DNA of 64,000 bases from Bosea beijingensis (GTDB taxonomy: Bacteria; Pseudomonadota; Alphaproteobacteria; Rhizobiales; Beijerinckiaceae), in NCBI RefSeq assembly GCF_030758975.1, contig NZ_CP132359.1, positions 946,811 through 1,010,810 on the forward strand. The letters are read 5' to 3'. This document shows, piece by piece, positions 34,581 to 43,867 of this stretch; within the stretch, counting starts at the first letter, position 1; every line of letters starts with the position of its first letter. The position numbers were made by a program, and so were the translations under genes. Below the pieces are notes generated by a model, which was given only the letters and a program-made list of their open reading frames with translations, did no database searches and was not told the origin of the DNA.

Positions 34581-35126
34581 ATGCGCAGCGAGAAGGACAA
34601 GATGCTCGCCGGCGAGCTCTACCGCGCCGACAGCCCCGAGCTCATCGCCGATAACCACCGCATCAGCGCCTGGATGGAGCGCTTCAACGCGACCGGCGCC
34701 ACGCCGGAAGCGCGGCTGCCGCTTTTGCAGGAAGCCTTCGGCCATGTCGGCCGCGACGTCGTCATCCGCCCGCCCTTCCATTGCGATTACGGCTACAACA
34801 TCAGCCTGGGTGACGGCGTCTTCCTCAACTTCAACTGCATCGTCCTCGACGTCGTCGCGGTCACGATCGGCGAGGGCACGCAGATCGGCCCCGGCGTGCA
34901 GATCCTGACCGCGGATCATCCGCGCGATCCCGAACACCGCCGGCAGATGCTGGAGTTCGGGCGCCCGGTCGCGATCGGACGCAATGTCTGGATCGGCGGC
35001 GGCGCGATCATCCTGCCGGGCGTCACGATCGGGGATGACGCCATCATCGGCGCGGGCAGCGTGGTTACGCGCGACGTGCCGGCCGGCGCCACGGCCGTCG
35101 GCAATCCGGCGCGCCTGCGACCCTGA
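34581..35126 (+). CDS. Maltose O-acetyltransferase-like sugar acetyltransferase
   Basis: A 181-residue hexapeptide-repeat acetyltransferase of the Maa/NodL/LacA type. The N-terminal Mac domain (SEKDKMLAGELYRADSPELI) is followed by the left-handed beta helix, with IGEGTQIGPGVQILTADHP, where His is the catalytic residue, and VWIGGGAIILPGVTIG. The C-terminus ends GNPARLRP, as usual. It probably acetylates a maltose-, galactoside- or chitooligosaccharide-like acceptor with acetyl-CoA. It is 17 bases after era and may be read through from that operon. Confidence 0.9.
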   Translation: MRSEKDKMLAGELYRADSPELIADNHRISAWMERFNATGATPEARLPLLQEAFGHVGRDVVIRPPFHCDYGYNISLGDGVFLNFNCIVLDVVAVTIGEGTQIGPGVQILTADHPRDPEHRRQMLEFGRPVAIGRNVWIGGGAIILPGVTIGDDAIIGAGSVVTRDVPAGATAVGNPARLRP

Positions 35127-35265
35127 CGTAACGGAAATTTGAGCTGCGTCAGTGTGCCACGGCCCGCCCTTGTAACTTGTCAAATTTCAGTCGTGAAACG
35201 ACATTGTTAGAACGCGTTTTGCCTCCATTTTGATGCCTAAAGATATTTCAGCAGGAGTGATTGCC

Positions 35266-35901
35266 ATGAGCGCCGCACCGCGCATCGCGCTGTTCATCGA
35301 TGGCGCCAATCTCTACGCCACTTCGAAGCAGCTCGGCTTCGACATGGACTATCGGCGCCTGCTGCGGGAGTTTCAGGGGCGCGGCAACCTGATCCGCGCC
35401 TTTTATTTCACCACATTGGTGGAAAGCGAGGAGTACTCCTCGATCCGGCCGCTGGTCGACTGGCTCGACTACAATGGCTACCGGGTGATCACCAAGGCGG
35501 CGAAGGAGTTCACCGACGCCACCGGCCGGCGCCGGATCAAGGGCAACATGGATATCGAGCTGGCGATCGAAATGCTCGAGCTCGCCCCGCATCTCGACCA
35601 GATCTACCTGTTCTCCGGCGACGGCGATTTCCGGCCACTGGTCGAGGCGGTGCAGCGCAAGGGCGTGAAGGTCTCGGTGGTCTCGACGATCTCGACCAAC
35701 CCGCCGATGGTCTCCGACGAGTTGCGGCGCCAATGCGACGAGTTCGTCGATCTCGCCCAGCTCATGCAGAAGATCGGCCGCGACCCGGCCGAGCGGGCGA
35801 GCCGCAGCGGCACGGCGGGCGGAGCGCCGGTCACTCCTGGCAATCCGTCGCTGGAACGCCGCTACGGCATCCGCCAGGGCGACGAGCCGGCGGAGGGGTG
35901 A
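35266..35901 (+). CDS. NYN-domain protein (LabA/DUF88 family)
   Basis: About 211 residues. The PIN-like NYN nuclease core has FIDGANLYATSKQLG with D12, KGNMDIELAIEM with D96, and FSGDGDFRPLVEAVQRKG with D119 and D121, forming a likely metal site for RNA cleavage. A disordered Gly/Pro-rich tail follows residue 180. The ATG at 35266, with AGGAG eight bases ahead, is better than the in-frame ATG upstream. This family is a fixture near rpoZ/smpB in Hyphomicrobiales; its substrate is not established. Confidence 0.9.
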   Translation: MSAAPRIALFIDGANLYATSKQLGFDMDYRRLLREFQGRGNLIRAFYFTTLVESEEYSSIRPLVDWLDYNGYRVITKAAKEFTDATGRRRIKGNMDIELAIEMLELAPHLDQIYLFSGDGDFRPLVEAVQRKGVKVSVVSTISTNPPMVSDELRRQCDEFVDLAQLMQKIGRDPAERASRSGTAGGAPVTPGNPSLERRYGIRQGDEPAEG

Positions 35902-35981
35902 GCAAAACGCCGCTCCAGTAGAACGGGAGAACCCCTCTCCTTACAGTAAAGGGTTCCCGCGCCTTATTCTGAAAGCGGTGT

Positions 35982-36455
35982 TCACCCGCCGTTCTTCAGC
36001 AGCCTTTGCTTGTCTCGGTTCCAGTCGCGCTCTTTCTCGGTCTCGCGCTTGTCGTGGAGCTTCTTGCCCTTGCCGAGACCGAGCTCGACCTTGGCCCGGC
36101 CCCTGTCGTTGAAGTAGACCTTGAGCGGGATCAGTGCCATGCCCTCGCGCTGGACCGCGCCCATCAGCTTGTTGATCTCCCGCCTGTGAAGCAGCAGCTT
36201 CCGGGGCCGGCGGACCTCGTGATTGAAGCGGTTCGCCTCAAGATATTCCGGGATATGGGCGTTGAACAGGAAGAGCTCGGTCCCCATCGGGCCGGCATAG
36301 CTCTCTCCAATCGTCGCCTTGCCGCCGCGCAACGACTTGATCTCGGTCCCCTGCAGGGCGATGCCCGCCTCCACGGTTTCCTTGATCTCGTAATTGAAGC
36401 GCGCCTTGCGGTTATCCGCCGCCAGACGATAGCGCTCCGGATCAGGTTTCTTCAT
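35982..36455 (-). CDS. smpB: SsrA-binding protein SmpB
   Basis: A 157-residue OB-fold protein that brings tmRNA to stalled ribosomes. Family motifs include [60 protein letters not shown] and the basic C-terminal tail [20 protein letters not shown]. The ATG at 36455 ([10 protein letters not shown]) is the correct start; the upstream extension is non-conserved. dapA is upstream on the same strand. The tmRNA gene is not seen nearby. Confidence 0.96.
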   Translation of the reverse strand: MKKPDPERYRLAADNRKARFNYEIKETVEAGIALQGTEIKSLRGGKATIGESYAGPMGTELFLFNAHIPEYLEANRFNHEVRRPRKLLLHRREINKLMGAVQREGMALIPLKVYFNDRGRAKVELGLGKGKKLHDKRETEKERDWNRDKQRLLKNGG

Positions 36456-36618
36456 GCCGTTCCGCTGAATCCATGCTGTGCGGCCGGCGCCGCCAGAGCC
36501 TGACAATCCGATTCGGGATCGGCACCCAAGCTCCTGAAACACCGGCCTTATCATTCTTTCGCCCGCCATGATCGGCAAGCGAATGACCGCGCCAGTCCAG
36601 CGCGGCCATTTATCCTAT

Positions 36619-37512
36619 CTAGGCATTCACCAGCCCGGCGAAAACCATGGCCTCGCGGATCACCTTGCCGGTCGCCGGGGTCACCGGCATCAGCGGCAGG
36701 CGGACCTCCTCCTCGATGCGGCCGAGCAGCGCGAGACCGTGCTTGGCTCCGGCGAGGCCAGGCTCCTTGAAGATCGCGTCATGGAGCGGCACCAACCGGT
36801 CCTGCACTTTCAGCGCGCCGGCATAATCGCCCTTCTGGACGGCCTCCATCAGGTCGGCGCATAGACGCGGCGCGACATTGGCGACGACCGAGATGCAGCC
36901 ATGGCCGCCGGCCGCCATATAGGCAAGCGCGGTCATGTCCTCGCCGGAGAGCTGGATGAAATCCGGCCCCATGGCGTGGCGCTGCTGCGAGACGCGGGCG
37001 AGATTGGCGGTCGCGTCCTTCACGCCGGCGATGTTCTTCAGCTCATAGAGCCGCGTCATCGTCTCGACCGACATGTCCACCACCGAGCGCGGCGGGATGT
37101 TGTAGATGATGATCGGAATGCCGACCGCATCGTTCACCGCCTTGAAGTGCTGGTACATGCCCTCCTGGGTCGGCTTGTTGTAATAGGGCGTGACCACGAG
37201 CACGGCGTCGGCGCCGGCCTTCTCGGCGTGGACGGCGAGATCGATCGCCTCGATCGTGTTGTTCGAGCCGGCGCCGGCGATGACCGGGACGCGGCGCTTG
37301 TTCTGGTCGATGACGATCTCGACGACACGCTTGTGTTCGTCATGCGACAGCGTCGGGCTCTCGCCGGTGGTGCCGACGGGGACGAGCCCGGTCGAGCCGT
37401 TCTCGATCTGCCATTCGACCAGCGCGCGCAGTGCCTGCTCGTCGACCTTGCCGGATTTGAACGGCGTGACCAGAGCGGGCATCGAGCCGGTAAAGGCAAT
37501 GTGCTTGGTCAT
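36619..37512 (-). CDS. dapA: 4-hydroxy-tetrahydrodipicolinate synthase
   Basis: A 297-residue TIM-barrel aldolase that condenses pyruvate with aspartate semialdehyde for lysine and diaminopimelate synthesis. The Schiff-base lysine is K165 in [13 protein letters not shown]137 lies in YNIPPRS; the GTTGESPTL loop at 48-56 binds substrate. The gene is divergent from slt and upstream of smpB on the same strand, a conserved alphaproteobacterial arrangement. Confidence 0.97.
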   Translation of the reverse strand: MTKHIAFTGSMPALVTPFKSGKVDEQALRALVEWQIENGSTGLVPVGTTGESPTLSHDEHKRVVEIVIDQNKRRVPVIAGAGSNNTIEAIDLAVHAEKAGADAVLVVTPYYNKPTQEGMYQHFKAVNDAVGIPIIIYNIPPRSVVDMSVETMTRLYELKNIAGVKDATANLARVSQQRHAMGPDFIQLSGEDMTALAYMAAGGHGCISVVANVAPRLCADLMEAVQKGDYAGALKVQDRLVPLHDAIFKEPGLAGAKHGLALLGRIEEEVRLPLMPVTPATGKVIREAMVFAGLVNA

Positions 37513-37653
37513 GGGACGATCCTGGGACGAAAACGCGGGTTACGGGGCCGCCACACATAAACCGTCGTCTCGCCAAGGCAAAGCCGGCAAGTCATGAAAA
37601 TGCGTGGCCTCATAGTTAAACCTTCATAAACTGCCTTCCCCGACCATTCCCTG

Positions 37654-39759
37654 ATGACCATCCGAGCCTGGAGCCGCGCCATGGCCTCGCCTGCCGCCGC
37701 GAGGAGACTGATTTGCCTGCTGCTGCCGGCCCTGCTCTCGGCGTCATCGACGCGAGCGGGTGACGACGGCATGCTCGCGATTCAGCGCAAGCTCGCCATG
37801 CTCGGCGATGTCGAGACCACCAGCGCGCTGCCGCCCTACCCGCCCAACGCACTGCGAGGCGAGAGCGCCGTCAATGTCGAGGCCGTAAAGGCGGCTGTCG
37901 CCGCCTATCGCCGGGGCGCGCTCGCCGAGGGGGACGATCTCGCGGCGCGGATCGAGGATCGCTCCGCGCGCTCGCTGCTCGAATGGGTGGCGATCCATGC
38001 CAATGCCGGCGCCGTACCCTTCCTGCGCATCGACGCCTTCCTGCGCGAGCACCCGAACTATCCGGCCACAACCCGTTTTCGACGCCGCGCCGAGGAGGCG
38101 CTCATCGCCGAGAAGAAGAGCCCCGCCATCGTGCGCGCCTTCTTCCATGGCCAACAGCCGGTCTCGCCGGCCGGGCGTGTCGCTTTGGCCATCGCACTCC
38201 AGGACGAAGGCAAGGCCGAGCAGGCCAACGCCCTCATCCGCCAGAGCTGGCGCAAGGACGTTTTCGGACAGTCACTGGAAAAGATCGCGCTCGCCGCTTT
38301 CGAGACGGTGCTCACCAAGGACGATCACCGCCTGCGCACCGAGCGCTTCCTGTTCCGCGAGAACGGCGAAGCGGCCCTGCGCAATGCGGCGCGCGTCTCG
38401 GCCGATTATGTCGTGCTGGCCAAGGCGCGGCTCGCGAGCGCCAAGGCACGCCGGCCTATTTCCGAGAAGCTGATTTCAGCCGTGCCGGCCTCGCTGCGCG
38501 GCGACGTCTCCTTCGCTTTCCTGCAAGCCCAGCAGGCCCGCCGCGGCGACAAGCTCGACGATGCCGTGAAGGCGCTGACCGCGATCCCGCGCGACCCTGC
38601 CCTTCTTGGCGACGGCGACGGCTGGTGGGAGGAGCGGCGCATCATCTCCCGCAAGCTGCTCGATGCCGGCCAGCCGCAGAAGGCCTATGAGGTTTCGTCC
38701 AACCATGGCGCCGAGGATGCGGCCGAGCGGATCGAGGCCGAATGGCAGGCCGGCTTCATCGCGCTGCGCTTCCTCAAGAAGCCGGATGTCGCGCTCAAGC
38801 ATTTCGATGCGGCGGCGGGTATCGCCGAGACGCCGATCTCGGTCGCGCGCGCCGCCTATTGGCGGGGCCGCGCCTATGACGAGCTCGGCAAGACCGAAGA
38901 GGCCAGAGCCGCCTTCGGCAAGGCCGCGGAACAGCCGATCGCCTATTACGGACAACTGGCGCGGGCGAAGCTCGGCTTCCCGGATCTGCCGCTGCGACGC
39001 ACGGTTGCCGCCGGGATCGAGACCGTGCCGGCGCACCAGGCCGTACGCCTGCTCTACCGCATCGGCGAGCGCGACCTCGCGACCCTGATGCTGAACGATC
39101 TGGCGCAGCGCCTGCACACCCCCGAGGCGCTGGAGGCGATCGCCGCCATCGCCCGGCGCGAGACCGATGCGCGGGCGCAGGTCGGCATCGGCAAGGCGGC
39201 GCTTCAGCGCGGATTCCCGCTCGACATGACGGCCTATCCGGTCAACGGCATTCCGGAATTCGACGTGCTCGGCGACCCGATGGAGCGCGCCATCGTCCAT
39301 GCCATCGCCCGGCAGGAGAGCGCCTTCGACCCGACTGCGATGTCCGGCGCCGGTGCGCGCGGCCTGATGCAGATGATGCCTGCCACGGCCCGCGAGACGG
39401 CCAGGCGCGCCGGCCTGCCCTTCGACTGGGACAAGCTGGGGCAGGACCCGCTCTACGCAGCGCGGATGGGCGCCGCCCATCTCAACGACCTGCTCAAGGA
39501 ATGGCGCGGCTCCTATATCCTGACCTTCGCCGCCTATAATGCCGGCTCGCCCAATGTGAAGAAATGGATCGCCGCCTATGGCGATCCGCGCGATCCCGAG
39601 GTTGACGCCGTCGACTGGGTCGAGCGCATCCCGTTTTCCGAAACGCGCAACTACGTCCAGCGCGTGATGGAGAACCTGCAGGTCTATCGCGAGCGCCTGA
39701 ACCAGCGCACGGCCTACCTGATCGACTACGACCTGAAGCGCGGCGGCAAGCGGGACTGA
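37654..39759 (+). CDS. slt: Soluble lytic murein transglycosylase
   Basis: A 701-residue periplasmic enzyme that cleaves peptidoglycan glycan strands. A signal peptide (about 1-35, hydrophobic core LICLLLPALLSASS) is followed by a long alpha-helical superhelix (about 60-530) and a C-terminal SLT domain with AIARQESAFDPTAMSGAGAR, where the catalytic Glu is about 555, then GLMQMMPATA and FAAYNAGSPNV. The architecture matches Slt70. A second ATG at 37681 is possible. The gene is divergent from dapA. Confidence 0.95.
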   Translation: MTIRAWSRAMASPAAARRLICLLLPALLSASSTRAGDDGMLAIQRKLAMLGDVETTSALPPYPPNALRGESAVNVEAVKAAVAAYRRGALAEGDDLAARIEDRSARSLLEWVAIHANAGAVPFLRIDAFLREHPNYPATTRFRRRAEEALIAEKKSPAIVRAFFHGQQPVSPAGRVALAIALQDEGKAEQANALIRQSWRKDVFGQSLEKIALAAFETVLTKDDHRLRTERFLFRENGEAALRNAARVSADYVVLAKARLASAKARRPISEKLISAVPASLRGDVSFAFLQAQQARRGDKLDDAVKALTAIPRDPALLGDGDGWWEERRIISRKLLDAGQPQKAYEVSSNHGAEDAAERIEAEWQAGFIALRFLKKPDVALKHFDAAAGIAETPISVARAAYWRGRAYDELGKTEEARAAFGKAAEQPIAYYGQLARAKLGFPDLPLRRTVAAGIETVPAHQAVRLLYRIGERDLATLMLNDLAQRLHTPEALEAIAAIARRETDARAQVGIGKAALQRGFPLDMTAYPVNGIPEFDVLGDPMERAIVHAIARQESAFDPTAMSGAGARGLMQMMPATARETARRAGLPFDWDKLGQDPLYAARMGAAHLNDLLKEWRGSYILTFAAYNAGSPNVKKWIAAYGDPRDPEVDAVDWVERIPFSETRNYVQRVMENLQVYRERLNQRTAYLIDYDLKRGGKRD

Positions 39760-39773
39760 GGGCTCTCTCCCCC

Positions 39774-39908
39774 TTGTCATTCCGGAGCTTCGCGACAGCC
39801 AAGAACCCGGAACCCACGACTGGGCAGAGCCCTAGATAACTCGACATATGATGTTTCACCCGGTCGTCGGTTCCGGGTTCGTACCTGCGGCACGCCCCGG
39901 AATGACAA
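39774..39908. repeat. Intergenic repeat family A, copy 2
   Basis: A 135-base palindrome with ends TTGTCATTCCGGAGC and GCCCCGGAATGACAA and inner blocks CCCACGACTGGG and CCCGGTCGTCGG. It is more degenerate than the copies at 24833-24966 and 56878-57010. It lies between slt and the M20 gene, both on the plus strand. Confidence 0.85.
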
Positions 39909-39995
39909 CCCGCAGCCCCCTCGGCAACGATATTCTCTGCTGATTGCAATATTTGAAATTTTCAATTACCTCTGCCGGGCAGCGGAGGAACTTCG

Positions 39996-41150
39996 ATGCT
40001 GCAGGACATTGCCGATTTCGCGCCGACCCTTCAGGCTTGGCGTCGCGACCTTCACGCCCATCCGGAGATCGCCTTCCAGGAATTCCGAACCTCGGACTTC
40101 GTCGCGAAGACGCTCGCCTCCTTCGGCATCGAAGTGCATCGCGGACTCGGCGGCACCGGGCTCGTCGGCGTCATCAAGGGCGCCGCTGATGGGCCGACCA
40201 TCGGCCTGCGCGCCGACATGGACGCGCTGCCGATGGAGGAGGATACCGGGCTCGACTATCGCTCCTCCACCAAGGACAAGTTCCACGGCTGCGGCCATGA
40301 CGGCCATACCGTGATGCTGCTGGCCGCGGCGCGCCATCTCGCCGCCAATCCGCCGAAGCGCGGCAAGGTCCACCTGATCTTCCAGCCGGCCGAGGAAATC
40401 GGCCAGGGCGCCGAGCGCATGATCGCGGACGGGCTGTTCGAGCGCTTCCCCTGCTCCGAGGTCTACGCGCTCCACACCATCCCGCTTTACGAGGAAGGCA
40501 TCGTCGCGGTCCGGCCCGGCCCTACGCTCAGCGGCACGACCGTGTTCGAGATCACGATCAAGGGTGTCGGCGGCCATGGCGCCGCGCCGCATACGACCGT
40601 CGACCCGCTGCAGGTCGCCGCGCGGCTCGCGACCGAGATCTCCTCGATCGTCGGCCGCCATGTCGACCCGATGCAGCCGGCCGTGATCAGCCTCGGCAAG
40701 CTCGTCGCCGGCACGGCCTCGAACGTCATCCCCGACTCGGCCGAGCTCAGCGGTACGATCCGCACCTATAATCCCGAGACGGAGGCCCGCATCATCGACA
40801 AGCTCGATGCGGCCTGCCGGGGCTTCGCGCTGCTATCGGGCTGCACGATCACCTGCACCAGAAAGGCGAGTTGCCCGCCTTGCCTGAACGATCCCCGCGC
40901 CGCTGCGGCCGCTGCCGCCGCGGCGGGGCAGGTGCTCGGCGAAACCAATGTGCAGACCGATCTCACGCCCCTGCCCTTTTCGGACGATTTCGCACTGATG
41001 CTGCGGCAATGGCCGGGCGCCTATATCTTCCTCGGCCAGCCCGGCGCGATGTGCCACCACCCGACCTTCGATTTCGACGACCGCCTGCTGCCGGTCGGCG
41101 CCAGCATCCTGTGCCGCCTCGTCGAGCGCCAGACCGGAGCCAACGCATGA
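39996..41150 (+). CDS. M20-family amidohydrolase (hippurate hydrolase-like)
   Basis: A 384-residue metallo-amidohydrolase. The metal-binding motifs are LRADMDALPM (71-80), HGCGHDGHT with C99 and H101, and PAEEIGQGAE (131-140). The dimerisation lid domain carries GVGGHGAAPHTTVDP. These fit the IAA-amino acid/hippurate hydrolase branch, which frees an aromatic or aliphatic acid from an N-acyl amino acid. The stop overlaps the ATG of an MHS transporter (41147-41150) and a MarR regulator follows, so this is a self-contained uptake-and-cleavage operon. The exact amide is unknown. Confidence 0.9.
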   Translation: MLQDIADFAPTLQAWRRDLHAHPEIAFQEFRTSDFVAKTLASFGIEVHRGLGGTGLVGVIKGAADGPTIGLRADMDALPMEEDTGLDYRSSTKDKFHGCGHDGHTVMLLAAARHLAANPPKRGKVHLIFQPAEEIGQGAERMIADGLFERFPCSEVYALHTIPLYEEGIVAVRPGPTLSGTTVFEITIKGVGGHGAAPHTTVDPLQVAARLATEISSIVGRHVDPMQPAVISLGKLVAGTASNVIPDSAELSGTIRTYNPETEARIIDKLDAACRGFALLSGCTITCTRKASCPPCLNDPRAAAAAAAAAGQVLGETNVQTDLTPLPFSDDFALMLRQWPGAYIFLGQPGAMCHHPTFDFDDRLLPVGASILCRLVERQTGANA

Positions 41151-42442
41151 CCGCCGCCGCGATCCCGAGCGCCGAGCCGCGCTCCTCCGCCATGGTCCGC
41201 CGCGCCGTGATCTCCTCGGTGATCGGCAACGGCCTCGAATGGTACGATTTCCTCGTCTACGGCTTCTTCGCCACGGTGATCGCGCAAGTCTTCTTCCCGA
41301 CCTCCGACCCACTGGTCTCGGCCCTGCTGACGGCGGCGACCTTCGCGATCTCCTTCCTCGTCCGCCCGGTCGGCGGCGTGTTGCTCTCGACCTATGCCGA
41401 CCGCTTCGGCCGCAAGCCGATCCTGACGGTAATGATCCTGATCATGGGTTTCTCGACCGTGCTGATCGGCCTGACGCCGGGCTATGCGACGATCGGCATC
41501 CTCGCGCCGATCCTCATCATCATCGCCCGCATCCTGCAGGGCATCTCGGTCGGTGCCGAATTCGCTTCCGCCACCGCCATGCTGGTCGAATACGCGCCGC
41601 CCGGCCGCAAGATGATGTTCGGCAGCTTCCAGATGTGCTCGCAGGCGCTGGCGCTCGCGCTCGCCGCCTTCTCCGGCTACGCGCTGGCGACGCTGCTGAC
41701 GCCCGAGGATTTGCAAGGCTGGGGCTGGCGCATCCCGTTCCTGCTGGGCTCGCTGATCACGCCGCTCGGCTTCTATATCCGCCGCTTCGTCGACGAATCT
41801 CCGGAATATGAGAAGGATACGAAGCAGAGCACCGGCCAGACGCCGTTCCGCACCGTGCTGGCCGAACACCGCAACGCGCTGCTGCGCTGCTTCGGCATCA
41901 TGATCCCCGGCACCGCTTCGAACTATGTCTGGTTCATCTTCCTGCCCGGCTATGTGATCCGCCAGCTCAAGCTGCCCTTCACCAGCGCCATGCTGAGCTC
42001 GCTGATCGGCGGCATCCTGCTCTTCATCTTCGTGCCGATCATGGGCCATCTCGCCGATCGCTGGAGCGCCTTCCGCGTCTGGCTGCTGGGCATGCTGAGC
42101 TTCGCGCTGCTCTCCTATCCGCTGCTCGCCTATGTCGTGGCGCAACCGAGCTTCGAGCGGCTGCTGACCGCGCAGGCGATCTGCGCGCTCTCGATCGCCG
42201 CGATCTGGGCACCGACGCCCGGCCTGCTCGCCGGCATGTTCCCGACGCAAGTGCGCTCGACCGGCATGTCGATCGCCTACAATGTCGTGGTGCTGCTGTT
42301 CGGCGGACTCGCGCCGTTCACCCTGACCTGGCTGGTGGCGAAGACGGGCTCGGACATGGTTCCGTCCTATTATCTCCTCGCTTGCACGGCAGTCTCGCTG
42401 CTTGCGCTGAGCCTGGCGAACCGGACGCGCACGCAAGGCTGA
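41147..42442 (+). CDS. MHS-family MFS transporter (metabolite:proton symporter)
   Basis: About 431 residues with 12 TM segments. The opening VISSVIGNGLEWYDFLVYGF is the signature of the metabolite:H+ symporter (MHS) group, which includes the KgtP, CitA and ProP carriers. LSTYADRFGRKPILT is the loop 2-3 motif. The start overlaps the M20 hydrolase stop by ATGA, so it most likely imports the amide substrate or a product acid of that enzyme. A MarR regulator follows 13 bases after the stop. Confidence 0.92.
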   Translation: MTAAAIPSAEPRSSAMVRRAVISSVIGNGLEWYDFLVYGFFATVIAQVFFPTSDPLVSALLTAATFAISFLVRPVGGVLLSTYADRFGRKPILTVMILIMGFSTVLIGLTPGYATIGILAPILIIIARILQGISVGAEFASATAMLVEYAPPGRKMMFGSFQMCSQALALALAAFSGYALATLLTPEDLQGWGWRIPFLLGSLITPLGFYIRRFVDESPEYEKDTKQSTGQTPFRTVLAEHRNALLRCFGIMIPGTASNYVWFIFLPGYVIRQLKLPFTSAMLSSLIGGILLFIFVPIMGHLADRWSAFRVWLLGMLSFALLSYPLLAYVVAQPSFERLLTAQAICALSIAAIWAPTPGLLAGMFPTQVRSTGMSIAYNVVVLLFGGLAPFTLTWLVAKTGSDMVPSYYLLACTAVSLLALSLANRTRTQG

Positions 42443-42455
42443 GCAAGGGAGCAAG

Positions 42456-42881
42456 ATGGCCCGCGACTCGTTCCTGACCTTCCGGCTCGACCAGTTGAGC
42501 CAGACCGCGATGGCGAAGGCCTCGCAGGTCTACAAGGAACGGCTCGGGCTCAACATTCGCGAACTAAGGGTGGTGCGCGCGATCGGCGACCAGCCGGGGC
42601 TGTCGTCCCGGACTCTGTCGGACGCGACCTTCATCGAGCAGACACTGATCTCCAAACATCTGCGCAAGCTGGTCGATGCCGGTCTGGTTCAGCGCGAACT
42701 GGAAAGCGCCGATGCACGACGTGTTGCCCTGCAGCTCACCACGCAGGGCGAGGCGGTCCGGCGGGAGGCCGACCGGCTGGGCGAGGAGATGGAACGCGAT
42801 TTCCTCTCGATTCTGACGCCGGAAGAACTCGCCCAGTTCAACCATTGCCTTGCGAAACTGCGCCGTTGGGGCGCGTCCTGA
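42456..42881 (+). CDS. MarR-family transcriptional regulator
   Basis: A 141-residue protein with a winged helix: LNIRELRVVRAIGDQPGLSS, then TFIEQTLISKHLRKLVDAGL as the recognition helix and ESADARRVALQLTTQGE as the wing. It is the third gene of the M20/MHS unit, 13 bases behind the transporter, so it probably regulates that operon in response to an aromatic acid or amide. That function is inferred from position. Confidence 0.9.
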   Translation: MARDSFLTFRLDQLSQTAMAKASQVYKERLGLNIRELRVVRAIGDQPGLSSRTLSDATFIEQTLISKHLRKLVDAGLVQRELESADARRVALQLTTQGEAVRREADRLGEEMERDFLSILTPEELAQFNHCLAKLRRWGAS

Positions 42882-42967
42882 ACCGGGGCATCCCGAAAGC
42901 CGGCTTTCATGCCTGGCGCGGCCATGGTTAGGTGCGCTCCCGCCGCGCCTGCCCCTTTGAGTCCGCC

Positions 42968-43861
42968 ATGACGTCCGAAACCGGCTTCACCTCCCGCTTC
43001 GTCAGTGCCAACGACGGCCTCAAGCTGCATTTTCGCGATTACGGGCCGCTCGCGGCGATCGCGCTGCCTATCGTCTGCCTGCCCGGATTTGCCCGTACCG
43101 CCGCCGACTTCCACGAACTGGCGCTCGCCCTGTCGCAGGACGAAGCCAAACCGCGCCGCGTGCTGGCGCTCGACTATCGCGGCCGCGGGCTCTCGGAATA
43201 CGACAGGAACTGGAAGAACTACGACATCCGCATCGAGCTCGACGATCTCGTTCAGGTGCTGGTCGCCAGCGGGATCGAGCAGGCCATCTTCGTCGGCACC
43301 TCGCGCGGCGGCCTGCTGGCCATGGCGCTGGCGGCGGCGCGGCCCGCCATGATCCGCGGCGTCGTCTTCAACGATGTCGGCCCGGTGATCGATGCGCGCG
43401 GCCTGCTGCGCATCCGCGGCTATGTCGGCAAGCTGCCGGTGCCCCGCAGCTTCCAGGAAGGTGCGGAAATCCTGAAGCGCCTCTCCGACCAGCAGTTCCC
43501 GATCCTCGGCGAGGCGGAATGGGAGATGATGGCGCGCCGGACCTGGACCGATCGCGACGGAGCGCTGAAGCCCGATTACGACGTCAGGCTGATGAAGATT
43601 CTGGAAGAACTCGATCTCGAGGCGCCACTGCCGGTGCTCTGGACCTATTTCGATGCGCTCAAGACCGTGCCGATCCTGGCGATCCGCGGCGCTAATTCCG
43701 ACCTGCTGGCCGAAAAGACGCTGGAGGAGATGGCGGAGCGCCATCCCGATTGCGAAACCTATACCGCACCGGGCCAGGGCCATGCCCCGCTGCTCGGCAC
43801 GAAGGACATGATCCGGCGGATCGCCAAGTTGATCGCCCGGACAGAGCGCCGCGCTGGCTGA
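42968..43861 (+). CDS. Alpha/beta hydrolase
   Basis: About 297 residues with the alpha/beta hydrolase fold. The nucleophile elbow is GTSRGG, with Ser112; the oxyanion region is CLPGFARTAADF; LALDYRGRGLSE follows strand 4; the catalytic His is in GQGHAPLL near residue 275. The ATG at 42968 begins the conserved region; the in-frame start at 42932 is unsupported. It follows the M20/MHS/MarR genes on the same strand but with an 86-base gap, so a shared role is only possible. The substrate is unknown. Confidence 0.87.
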   Translation: MTSETGFTSRFVSANDGLKLHFRDYGPLAAIALPIVCLPGFARTAADFHELALALSQDEAKPRRVLALDYRGRGLSEYDRNWKNYDIRIELDDLVQVLVASGIEQAIFVGTSRGGLLAMALAAARPAMIRGVVFNDVGPVIDARGLLRIRGYVGKLPVPRSFQEGAEILKRLSDQQFPILGEAEWEMMARRTWTDRDGALKPDYDVRLMKILEELDLEAPLPVLWTYFDALKTVPILAIRGANSDLLAEKTLEEMAERHPDCETYTAPGQGHAPLLGTKDMIRRIAKLIARTERRAG

Positions 43862-43867
43862 TACGGA

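Noticed and set aside
35902..35981. Possible terminator between the NYN gene and smpB
   Set aside because: GGGAGAACCC and GGGTTCCC pair imperfectly with a long loop and no T-run; too weak.
36456..36618. Possible tmRNA or small RNA between dapA and smpB
   Set aside because: The gap is only 163 bases and shows no tmRNA-like ends or tag frame.
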